Part shown: positions 51,887 to 59,346 of the stretch, one piece after another
Layout of the letters: every line of letters starts with the position of its first letter
How positions within the stretch are numbered: the first letter of the stretch is position 1
Assembly (NCBI GenBank): GCA_937907425.1
Contig: CALCIE010000060.1
Location: forward strand, 29,293 to 93,292
Origin: ZC4RG42 sp003242425
GTDB lineage: Bacteria; Pseudomonadota; Gammaproteobacteria; Burkholderiales; SG8-39
Direction: 5' to 3'
Length of the DNA: 64,000 bases
Notes under the pieces: model-generated
Told to the model about the DNA's origin: nothing
Seen by the model: only the letters and a program-made list of their open reading frames with translations
Database searches by the model: none
Position numbers and translations under genes: made by a program

Positions 51887-54823
51887 GTGTTCAAGAACGA
51901 GACCGCCGTGTCGGTCGATGCGCAGGCGCTCGCTGCGCGTCTGGGCGATGCGATCGCCGGCGAAGTGCGCTTCGATGCCGGCAGCCGCGCGCTCTACAGT
52001 GCCGATGCCTCCAACTATCGTCAGGTGCCGATCGGCGTCGTCCTGCCGAAGACGGTGGAGGACGTGGTCGAAACCGTGCGTATCTGCCGCGAATTCGGCG
52101 TGCCCATCCTGCCGCGCGGCGCCGGCACCTCGCTATGCGGACAGAGCGTCAACGTCGCGGTCGTTGTCGACGTCTCGAAGTACCTCGACCGCGTGCTGGA
52201 AATCGACCCCGTGCAGCGCTTCGCACGCGTGGAGCCCGGTGTCATTTGCGACGCGCTGCGCGACGCGGCCGAGGCTTACGGCCTGACCTTCGGTCCCGAT
52301 CCCGGCACGCACAGCCGCTGCACCCTGGGCGGCATGATCGGCAACAACTCCTGCGGGCCGCATTCGGTGATGTCGGGCAAGACCGAGGAGAACATCGAGG
52401 CGCTGGAAGTGCTGACCTACGACGGCGCGCGTTTCTGGGTAGGGCCGACCCCGCCGGAGGAACTGGAACGCATCATCCGCGCAGGCGGCAGACAGGGCGA
52501 GATCTACGCGCGGCTGAAAGCGCTCGTCGACGAGTACGCCGACGAGATCCGTGCGCGTTTTCCGCGCATCCGCCGGCGCGTATCGGGCTACAACCTCGAC
52601 CAGCTCCTGCCCGAGAACGGATTCAACGTCGCCCGCGCGCTCGTGGGCTCGGAAGGCACCTGCGTGATGGTGCTGCAGGCGAAGACCAGGCTCGTCCACA
52701 GTCCCGCGGGGCGCGTGATCCTGGTACTGGGCTTCGCGGACATTTATCGTGCGGGCGACGCGGTGCCGCGGCTGCTCGCGCTGCAACCCATCGCCATGGA
52801 AGGGCTCGACGAACGCATTGTCGGCGGCCTGCGGGCGCGCGGCCTCAAGCTCGCCGACATCGCGCTGCTGCCGGCAGGGCAGGCGTGGCTCATGGTGGAG
52901 TTCGGCGCCGACTCGCGCGAAGCCGCAGCCGAACGCGCGCGTGCCGCGATGGCCGAGCTGGCGGCCGAAGGCTTCGAAGCGAGCATGGTGCTCCTGGAAG
53001 ACCCGGCCCTGCAGGCGCGCGTCTGGACCATCCGCGAAGTGGGGGCCTCGGCCACATCCATGAGCCTGGACCCGGATGAACCCGATCCTGTCGTCGGCTG
53101 GGAGGACGCGGCGGTCGATCCGCACCGGCTCGGCGATTATCTGCGCGAATTCCAGCGGCTCATCGACCGCTACGGCTACAAGACTTCGCTCTACGGCCAC
53201 TTCGGCGACGGCTGCATCCATGCGCGCATCACCTTCAATCTCCGCAGCGAGGAAGGCTTGAGGCAGTGGCGCGCCTTCCTCACCGAGGCGGCGCATCTGG
53301 TGGTGAAGTACGGCGGCTCGATCAACGGCGAACACGGCGACGGCAAGGCGAAGTCCGAGTTCCTGCCCATCATGTACGGCGAACGCCTGATGCAGGCCTT
53401 CCGCGAGTTCAAGGCCATCTGGGATCCTCAGGGCAGGATGAATCCCGGCCACATCGTCGATCCGGTGCGCGTGGACGAACACCTGCGCATGGGACCGGAT
53501 TACAACCCGTGGCACCCTGCGACCCATTTCGCCTATGTGACGCAGCGGCGCGACTTCACGCGCGCGGTGGAGCATTGCATCGGCATGGGCAAGTGCCGCA
53601 CGCGCTCGGGCGGCACCATGTGTCCCAGCTTCCAGGCCACGCACGAGGAGATGCATTCCCCGCGCGGGCGTTCGCGCCTGCTGCTCGAGATGCTGCGCGG
53701 CGAAGTGATCACCGAAGGCTGGCGAAGCGAGGCGGTGAAGGAGGCGCTCGATCTTTGTCTCGCCTGCAAGGGCTGCAGGAGCGAATGTCCCACGCATGTG
53801 GACATGGCGACCTACAAGGCCGAGTTCCTTGCGCATTACTACGAAGGCCGTAGGCGGCCGCGCCAGGCGTGGAGCATGGGACGCATCGGCCGCTGGGCGC
53901 CGGTCGCGGGCGCGCTGCCGCGGCTCGCGAACTTCTTTACGCAGACGCCGGGCCTTGCTGCGCTCGCCAAACGCATCGCCGGCATCGCGCCGCAGCGGCG
54001 CATTCCCGCGTTCGCGGATGTGCCCTTCGATCGCCGTCATCGTCCGCGTCGAGGTAGTCGCGGTCCGGTGCTGTTGTGGGCGGATACCTTCAACAATTAC
54101 TTCCTGCCCGAAACAGCGGCGGCCGCGGCGGAAGTGCTCGCGCATGCGGGGTACGAAGTGCGCCTGCCCCAATTGAGGCTGTGTTGCGGCCGGCCGTTCT
54201 ACGATTTCGGTCTGCTCGACGAGGCCAAAGCGGCGCTGCGGCGGATCATGCAGGTCTTGCGCGAGGACATCGAAGCCGGGGTGCCGGTGGTGGGGCTGGA
54301 GCCTGCCTGCATGAGCGTGTTCCGCGACGAGCTCGTCAATCTCTTTCCCGACGACGGGTTCGCGCGCAGGCTCGCCGCGCAGACGCACATGCTCGCCGAT
54401 TTCCTGGTGCGCGAAGGCTACGAGCCGCCGCGGCTGGAAGGCGTACGCGCGCTGGTGCACGGGCATTGCCACCAGAAGTCGGTATTCGGCATGGAGGCCG
54501 AGCTCGCGCTGCTGCGCAAGATGGGCGTGGACTGTGTGGTGCCGGACAGCGGCTGCTGCGGCATGGCCGGCGCATTCGGTTTCGACGCCGACAAGTACAC
54601 GCTGTCGATGGCGATCGGCGAACGGGCGCTGCTGCCCGCCGTGCGCGCGGCGGACGCAAACACGCTGGTCGTGACGAACGGTTACAGTTGCCGCGAGCAG
54701 ATCGCGCACGGGGCGGCGCGGCAGGCGCTGCACATCGCCGAAGTGCTGCGACTCGCGCTGCGCGGCGAGCTGACCGAAAATACGTCCTCGGCGCCGCAGC
54801 GCGACGACGCGGTGCGCGCCTGA
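51887..54823 (+). CDS. Fused FAD-linked oxidase / Fe-S oxidoreductase (YdiJ-like)
   Basis: About 978 residues. The N-terminal half is a PCMH-type FAD-binding dehydrogenase (PILPRGAGTSLCGQSVN, PGTHSRCTLGGMIGNNSCG, GHFGDGCIHARI, NGEHGDGKAKS). The C-terminal half has ferredoxin-like Cys sets (CIGMGKCRTRSGGTMCP; CLACKGCRSECPTH) and CCG domains (LRLCCGRPFYDFG, DSGCCGMAGAFGFD). This layout matches E. coli YdiJ and D-lactate dehydrogenase fusions, which oxidise D-2-hydroxy acids. The start is not certain: GTG at 51887 has GGAG upstream; TTG at 51827 would add 20 residues, and GTG at 51908 would remove seven. Confidence 0.88.
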   Translation: MFKNETAVSVDAQALAARLGDAIAGEVRFDAGSRALYSADASNYRQVPIGVVLPKTVEDVVETVRICREFGVPILPRGAGTSLCGQSVNVAVVVDVSKYLDRVLEIDPVQRFARVEPGVICDALRDAAEAYGLTFGPDPGTHSRCTLGGMIGNNSCGPHSVMSGKTEENIEALEVLTYDGARFWVGPTPPEELERIIRAGGRQGEIYARLKALVDEYADEIRARFPRIRRRVSGYNLDQLLPENGFNVARALVGSEGTCVMVLQAKTRLVHSPAGRVILVLGFADIYRAGDAVPRLLALQPIAMEGLDERIVGGLRARGLKLADIALLPAGQAWLMVEFGADSREAAAERARAAMAELAAEGFEASMVLLEDPALQARVWTIREVGASATSMSLDPDEPDPVVGWEDAAVDPHRLGDYLREFQRLIDRYGYKTSLYGHFGDGCIHARITFNLRSEEGLRQWRAFLTEAAHLVVKYGGSINGEHGDGKAKSEFLPIMYGERLMQAFREFKAIWDPQGRMNPGHIVDPVRVDEHLRMGPDYNPWHPATHFAYVTQRRDFTRAVEHCIGMGKCRTRSGGTMCPSFQATHEEMHSPRGRSRLLLEMLRGEVITEGWRSEAVKEALDLCLACKGCRSECPTHVDMATYKAEFLAHYYEGRRRPRQAWSMGRIGRWAPVAGALPRLANFFTQTPGLAALAKRIAGIAPQRRIPAFADVPFDRRHRPRRGSRGPVLLWADTFNNYFLPETAAAAAEVLAHAGYEVRLPQLRLCCGRPFYDFGLLDEAKAALRRIMQVLREDIEAGVPVVGLEPACMSVFRDELVNLFPDDGFARRLAAQTHMLADFLVREGYEPPRLEGVRALVHGHCHQKSVFGMEAELALLRKMGVDCVVPDSGCCGMAGAFGFDADKYTLSMAIGERALLPAVRAADANTLVVTNGYSCREQIAHGAARQALHIAEVLRLALRGELTENTSSAPQRDDAVRA

Positions 54824-54945
54824 AATCCCGCCGCCCCGCCCGATAACGCGAACCGCGACCGCGATCAAGCGATTGGCGCAGCGATTCCGCCGGCGCGCGC
54901 ATGCGAAAGTTGCGTGCGACGACAACAACGACGACAGGAGTGAGG

Positions 54946-55656
54946 ATGCAGTACGTGGAAGACCCGCTGACTGAAGACGAGATGGACGAGCTCGCCGCGC
55001 TGCTGGAGGAATTGCCTTCGGACGATGCGATGAGCCTGGAGATGGTGGACGGTTATTTCGCCGCCATCATCGCCGGGCCGGAGCATCCGCCGGCGAGCGA
55101 GTACCTGCCGCGTGTGTACGGGTTCGAGCCGGGCGACGAGACGCCGCCCTTCGAGGACGCGGAGAAGTCGGCGCGCATCGCGGAACTGTTGCAGCGCCAT
55201 TGGCGGACGATGGCGGCGCAACTGTTCCGCCTGCTGGAGAAGGACGAGGTCTATGTGCCCATCATGGCCGAGGACGAGGAAGGCAACGCGCTCGGCAACG
55301 AGTGGGCGGCCGGCTTCCTGATCGGCACCGAATTGCGGCCCCACGCCTGGCAGGAGCTGTACGAGGACGACAGCCGCGACGGCCTGCTCGCGCCCATGCT
55401 CCAGCTCGCGCATGAGCACGATCCCGATCCCGAACGCCGCACCCCGCCCATCAGCCCGCAGCGCCGCGCCGCGCTGCTCGACGAGATGGCGTGGAATGTC
55501 ACCCTCATCAACCGCTACTACGCCGACCACCGGCTCACCGGCGGCAAACCCCGCGAGCCCTTCCGCCGCGAGGGCGGGAAAGTGGGGCGCAACGATCCCT
55601 GTCCCTGCGGCAGCGGGAAGAAATACAAGCGCTGCTGCGGCGCGGCCGCGCACTGA
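54946..55656 (+). CDS. UPF0149/YecA-family protein with SEC-C zinc motif
   Basis: A 236-residue cytoplasmic protein. The N-terminal helical UPF0149 domain (residues 5-190; SLEMVDGYFAAIIAGP, NEWAAGFLIG) is followed by a C-terminal SEC-C motif (GRNDPCPCGSGKKYKRCCG), which binds zinc and in SecA and other proteins contacts ribosomes or SecB. AGGAGTGAGG directly precedes the ATG at 54946. E. coli YecA has the same layout. No operon link is evident. Confidence 0.88.
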   Translation: MQYVEDPLTEDEMDELAALLEELPSDDAMSLEMVDGYFAAIIAGPEHPPASEYLPRVYGFEPGDETPPFEDAEKSARIAELLQRHWRTMAAQLFRLLEKDEVYVPIMAEDEEGNALGNEWAAGFLIGTELRPHAWQELYEDDSRDGLLAPMLQLAHEHDPDPERRTPPISPQRRAALLDEMAWNVTLINRYYADHRLTGGKPREPFRREGGKVGRNDPCPCGSGKKYKRCCGAAAH

Positions 55657-55732
55657 CGCCGGGGCCCGACATGTGAGCCGGACGAACTTATAGGCTCTGC
55701 CCCGTATCTCATATATCGTTTACGCTCGATCG

Positions 55733-55742
55733 AAGGAGGTGA
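55733..55742 (+). promoter_or_regulatory. Near-perfect Shine-Dalgarno site before a TTG start
   Basis: AAGGAGGTGA is fully complementary to the 16S 3' end. It sits three bases before the TTG at 55746 (six from the GGAGG core) and decides the unusual start of the molbindin gene. Confidence 0.8.
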
Positions 55743-55745
55743 GCC

Positions 55746-55955
55746 TTGCGCATCAGTGCACGCAATGTCCTGCGCGGGAAAGTCCTGGAAGTGAAGAAGG
55801 GGCAGACGACCGCGCACGTCCGGCTGGAGCTATCGAGCGGGGATGTGTTGACCGCGGCGATCACCAACGAGGCCGTGGACGAGCTGGGTCTCAAGGCCGG
55901 GGAACAGGCCTACGCCGTCATCAAGGCCTCCGACGTGATGATCGGCAAGGACTGA
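55746..55955 (+). CDS. mop: Molbindin (single TOBE/Mop domain)
   Basis: A 69-residue TOBE/Mop-domain protein (MRISARNVLRGKVLEVKKGQTTAHVRLEL, split motif; later ITNEAVDELGLKAGEQAYAVIKASDVMIG). Molbindins form oligomers that bind molybdate or tungstate in the cytoplasm and buffer the oxyanion. The start is TTG at 55746 behind a near-perfect ribosome site. It converges on fdsR with a terminator hairpin between. The lone ModE-type HTH protein at 63522 lacks exactly this domain. Confidence 0.9.
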   Translation: MRISARNVLRGKVLEVKKGQTTAHVRLELSSGDVLTAAITNEAVDELGLKAGEQAYAVIKASDVMIGKD

Positions 55956-55976
55956 AAAAGCGGGCGGTGCGCCCGC
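55955..55976 (-). terminator. Rho-independent terminator of fdsR
   Basis: Read on the minus strand, GCGGGCG and CGCCCGC (55970-55976 and 55960-55966) form a seven-base stem with a CAC loop, followed by five T (55959-55955). It lies ten bases after the fdsR stop and next to the end of the convergent molbindin gene. Confidence 0.82.
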
Positions 55977-55985
55977 CCGCCTGGA

Positions 55986-57119
55986 TCAATGCACCGGAGC
56001 GCCGCGCTTGGCGCCGGCGCGGCGTTCCGGCTTCTCCGCGCCGGCGAATTCCGGAAACGCCTCTTCCAGCGTCATGAGCTTGCCGCACAGCTCGGCGTCG
56101 TAGCCGCGCAGATCGTTCACCGCGGCCTTGAAGGCCGGGCTGCGCAGGATGTTCAGCAACTCCTTCACCGCCGGCAGCTCGAGCGACTCGGTATTGCAGA
56201 TGAGGAAGTAGCGCTCGCTCACCACCGGCACGAACCCCAGATTGAACTTGCGCGCGGCGGTCTCGACGCCGAAGCCGGCGTCGGCCATGCCGCTGGCGAT
56301 GTAGGCCGCCACCGCGGCATGGGTGTATTCGCTGGTGTCGTAACCCGGCAGTTTGCTGCCTTCGAGCTGTTCGGCTTCCAGCAGCAGGTCGAACAGCACC
56401 CGCGTGCCCGAACCCGGCTGGCGGTTGACGAAGCGCACGCCCGGTTTGAACAGATCGGCGATGGAAATGATGCCGAGCGGGTTGCCCTGCGCCACCATGA
56501 TGCCCTGACGCCGGGTGGCGAGATGGATCAGCCGCTGGCTGCCCGGCTTGAGCCAGGTGACGAACTGACCCAGCGCCCTTTCCTGCAGGTCGCCCATCGG
56601 TACGTGGAAGCCCGCGATCTCGCAGGTGTTGTGACACAGCGAAGCCAGCGATTCGCCGCTGCCGCGGTATTTGAGCTCGACCGGAATCTTCTTGTCGGCG
56701 AGGAACTTGCGCAGCGTCTCCACGGCGAAGCCGTGGCTGGCGTGGATGCGCAGCGCCGTCTCGGTGCGCGACAGCGCCTGCTGGATCTCGACTTCCAGCT
56801 CGGTGGCGAGGCTGTCCAGCACCGGCGCGAGTCGCGCATGGATACGCTTCTCCGCCCATAGCAGGCGTTCTCCCAGCTTGGTCAGCCGGGTGCCTTGCCC
56901 CTTGGCGGTCTCCACCAGCGGAGCGCCGAACAGCTCGCCGCCTTCCCGGATCATCCCCCAGGCATAGCGGTACGACATGTTGAGCTGCCGGCAGGCGCGC
57001 GCGAGATTGCCGTCCTCGTGCAGGAGCGATAGCAGTTCGAGCAGGCGGGGCAGGGCCTGGCGCATCTCCGCCTCGTCCCCCTGGATCAGCCACTGCGGCT
57101 TTATGACGATTTTGAACAT
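55986..57119 (-). CDS. fdsR: FdsR-like regulator: ModE-type HTH plus binding-protein domain
   Basis: A 377-residue regulator. The N-terminal winged helix resembles ModE (LLSLLHEDGNLARACRQLNMSYRYAWGMIREGGELFG, split motif), and the rest is a periplasmic-binding-protein-like domain of the PBP_like/LysR substrate type (LRIHASHGFAVETLRKFL, VNRQPGSGTRVLFDLLL, DAGFGVETAARKF). FdsR of Cupriavidus, encoded beside fdsGBACD, controls formate-induced expression. It is divergent from fdsG with 186 bases between, and those bases contain several repeats that could be its operators. A role at the FDH-1 promoter too is possible. Confidence 0.9.
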   Translation of the reverse strand: MFKIVIKPQWLIQGDEAEMRQALPRLLELLSLLHEDGNLARACRQLNMSYRYAWGMIREGGELFGAPLVETAKGQGTRLTKLGERLLWAEKRIHARLAPVLDSLATELEVEIQQALSRTETALRIHASHGFAVETLRKFLADKKIPVELKYRGSGESLASLCHNTCEIAGFHVPMGDLQERALGQFVTWLKPGSQRLIHLATRRQGIMVAQGNPLGIISIADLFKPGVRFVNRQPGSGTRVLFDLLLEAEQLEGSKLPGYDTSEYTHAAVAAYIASGMADAGFGVETAARKFNLGFVPVVSERYFLICNTESLELPAVKELLNILRSPAFKAAVNDLRGYDAELCGKLMTLEEAFPEFAGAEKPERRAGAKRGAPVH

Positions 57120-57182
57120 ATGCTTGCCTTAGCCGAGCCGATGTGCTCAACGACGCAGCTCGTTTCTTAAAAACCTTTCATA

Positions 57183-57201
57183 TTGCGTATAAAAACCGCA
57201 A
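57183..57201. promoter_or_regulatory. Inverted repeat TTGCG-N9-CGCAA in the fdsR-fdsG gap
   Basis: TTGCG (57183-57187) and CGCAA (57197-57201) form a perfect five-base inverted repeat with an AT-rich nine-base centre containing TATAAA. It could be a regulator site over a divergent promoter. The arms are short, so chance is not excluded. Confidence 0.4.
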
Positions 57202-57203
57202 GT

Positions 57204-57265
57204 CATAGCATGCGGAGGACTTCCAGAACGGATGTCGCTTCGTATGCTGCCGCATAGCATAGCGG
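57204..57265. promoter_or_regulatory. Repeated CATAGCAT elements and TATGCTG-N3-CATAGCA palindrome
   Basis: CATAGCATGCGG (57204-57215) is nearly repeated as CATAGCATAGCGG (57253-57265), 49 bases on. The second copy is the right arm of an inverted repeat TATGCTG (57243-57249), N3, CATAGCA (57253-57259). The same two 7-base arms occur at 27701-27721 before FDH-1. Operators for FdsR are the most natural reading. Confidence 0.6.
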
Positions 57266-57305
57266 GGAACGGGGCGACAGCCAAGGATTATCGAAAGGCC
57301 CCAAG

Positions 57306-57773
57306 ATGCCCCAAATCCCTTCTCCCGCCGAAGCGGAAAAGCTTTACGCGGACCTGATCGACAAGCCGGGCGCGCTGCTGCCCATCCTCCACCGCATCCA
57401 GGACCGGCTCGGCTACGTCCCGGAAGAGTACGTGCCGGTCGTCGCCAGGTCGCTGAACCTCTCCCGCGCCGAAGTGCACGGGGTGATCAGCTTCTATCAC
57501 GAGTTCCGTACCACCTCGCCCGGCAAGCACGTCGTGAAGATCTGCCAGGCCGAGGCCTGTCAGGCCATGGGCGTGGAGGCGCTCACCGAGCATGCGGAAC
57601 GCCGGCTCGGCACCAGGATGCACGGCACCAGCCCCGACCGTAAGTACACGTTGGAACCCGTCTACTGCCTCGGCAACTGCGCCTGTACGCCGGCCATGAT
57701 GGTCGACGGCCGGCTCGTGGGGCGCGTGACGCCGGAGCGTTTCGACCAGATCATCGAGGAGTTGCAGGCATGA
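57306..57773 (+). CDS. fdsG: NAD-dependent formate dehydrogenase gamma subunit FdsG
   Basis: A 155-residue NuoE-like thioredoxin-fold [2Fe-2S] protein. The cluster ligands are in KICQAEACQAMG (CxxxxC) and YCLGNCACTP (CxxxC). It passes electrons between FdsA and FdsB in the soluble cytoplasmic FdsABG complex. It is first in the fds operon, and its stop overlaps fdsB by four bases (ATGA). Confidence 0.95.
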   Translation: MPQIPSPAEAEKLYADLIDKPGALLPILHRIQDRLGYVPEEYVPVVARSLNLSRAEVHGVISFYHEFRTTSPGKHVVKICQAEACQAMGVEALTEHAERRLGTRMHGTSPDRKYTLEPVYCLGNCACTPAMMVDGRLVGRVTPERFDQIIEELQA

Positions 57774-59332
57774 GCGCGCCCATCGTCGTTTACGTGCCGA
57801 TCGACTCGGCCGCCATTTCCGTGGGCGCCGACGAGGTCGCCGTGCGCATCATCATCGAGGCCACCGCGCAGCGGAAGAACGTGGTGGTCAAGCGCAACAG
57901 CTCGCGCGGCATGCTGTGGCTGGAGCCGCTGGTGGAAGTGCAGGTGGGCGACAAGCGCGTCGCCTACGGGCCGGTGACGCCGAACGACGTGCCCGGCCTG
58001 TTCCAGGCCGGCTTCCTGGAAGGCAAGGACCATCCGCTGCGCATCGGCGTGCCCGAAGAGCATCCCTACCTGAAGAACCAGGAGCGCCTGGTCTTCGCCC
58101 GCGCCGGCATCACCGAACCGACTTCGCTCGACGACTACCTCGCGCACGGCGGCTATCGCGGCCTGCGCAACGCCCTTGCCATGGCGCCCGCCGAGGTGGT
58201 GAAGGCGGTGACCGATTCCGGCCTGCGCGGCCGCGGCGGCGCGGCGTTCCCCACCGGCATCAAGTGGAACACCGTGATGCAGCAGCAGGCGGACCGGAAG
58301 TACATCGTCTGCAATGCCGACGAGGGCGACTCCGGCACCTTTTCCGACCGCATGGTGATGGAGGGCGATCCCTTCCTGCTGATCGAGGGCATGACCATCG
58401 CCGGCATCGCCTGCGGCGCGACGCAGGGCTACATCTACCTGCGCTCCGAATATCCCTACGCGCACGCGGCGCTCAACCGCGCCATCGAAGTGGCGAAAGA
58501 GCAGGGCTACCTCGGCGACAACATCCTCGGCTCGGGCAGGAAGTTCGAGCTGGAGGTGCGTCTGGGCGCCGGCGCCTACGTCTGCGGCGAGGAAACGGCG
58601 TTGCTGGAAAGCCTGGAAGGCAAGCGCGGCATGGTGCGCTACAAGCCGCCCATCCCCGCGATCAAGGGGCTGTTCGGCAAGCCGACGGTGGTCAACAACG
58701 TCATCACCTTCGCCTCGGTGCCGGTCATCCTCGACAAGGGCGCCGAGTACTACCGCGATTTCGGTATGGGCCGTTCGCGCGGCACGCTGCCTATCCAGCT
58801 CGCCGGCAACATCAAGCACGGCGGCCTGGTCGAGAAAGCCTTCGGCGTCACCGTGCGCGAGCTGCTCTACGACTACGGTGGCGGTTCGGCCACCGGCCGT
58901 CCGATCCGCGCGGTGCAGATCGGCGGCCCGCTGGGCGCCTACCTGCCCGAGTCGCAGTTCGACACGCCGCTCGACTACGAGGAATTCACCAAGATCTGGG
59001 CGATGGTCGGCCATGGCGGCATCGTGGTGTTCGACGACACCGTCGACATGGCGAAGATGGCCCGCTACGCGATGGAGTTCTGCGCGATCGAATCCTGCGG
59101 CAAGTGCACGCCCTGCCGCATCGGCTCGACGCGCGGGGTGGAGGTCATCGACCGTATCCGCAACAACGAGAACCGCGCCGCGAACATCCAGCTGCTGCGC
59201 GATCTCTCCGACACGATGTTGAACGGTTCGCTGTGCGCGCTCGGCGGCATGACGCCTTACCCGGTGCTCTCGGCACTGAACCATTTCCCCGAGGACTTCG
59301 GCGTCCAGCGCGAAGCCGGCAACGCGGCCTAA
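57770..59332 (+). CDS. fdsB: NAD-dependent formate dehydrogenase beta subunit FdsB
   Basis: A 520-residue NuoF-like flavoprotein. An N-terminal thioredoxin-like domain without cluster cysteines (residues 1-90) is followed by FMN- and NAD-binding regions (GLRGRGGAAFPTGIKW, GAGAYVCGEETALLESLEG) and the [4Fe-4S] site ESCGKCTPCRIGS with a later Cys in GSLCALGG. It reduces NAD+ with formate electrons. It lies 14 bases before fdsA. Confidence 0.95.
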   Translation: MSAPIVVYVPIDSAAISVGADEVAVRIIIEATAQRKNVVVKRNSSRGMLWLEPLVEVQVGDKRVAYGPVTPNDVPGLFQAGFLEGKDHPLRIGVPEEHPYLKNQERLVFARAGITEPTSLDDYLAHGGYRGLRNALAMAPAEVVKAVTDSGLRGRGGAAFPTGIKWNTVMQQQADRKYIVCNADEGDSGTFSDRMVMEGDPFLLIEGMTIAGIACGATQGYIYLRSEYPYAHAALNRAIEVAKEQGYLGDNILGSGRKFELEVRLGAGAYVCGEETALLESLEGKRGMVRYKPPIPAIKGLFGKPTVVNNVITFASVPVILDKGAEYYRDFGMGRSRGTLPIQLAGNIKHGGLVEKAFGVTVRELLYDYGGGSATGRPIRAVQIGGPLGAYLPESQFDTPLDYEEFTKIWAMVGHGGIVVFDDTVDMAKMARYAMEFCAIESCGKCTPCRIGSTRGVEVIDRIRNNENRAANIQLLRDLSDTMLNGSLCALGGMTPYPVLSALNHFPEDFGVQREAGNAA

Positions 59333-59346
59333 GAGGAGACTGAACA

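Noticed and set aside
54857..54880. FNR/ANR box upstream of the UPF0149 gene
   Set aside because: Only one half-site (TTGAT on the minus strand) is present; the second half is not recognisable.
55704..55725. ModE-like site upstream of the molbindin gene
   Set aside because: Only one half (ATATATCG) resembles a ModE half-site; the other half does not match, so no operator is claimed.
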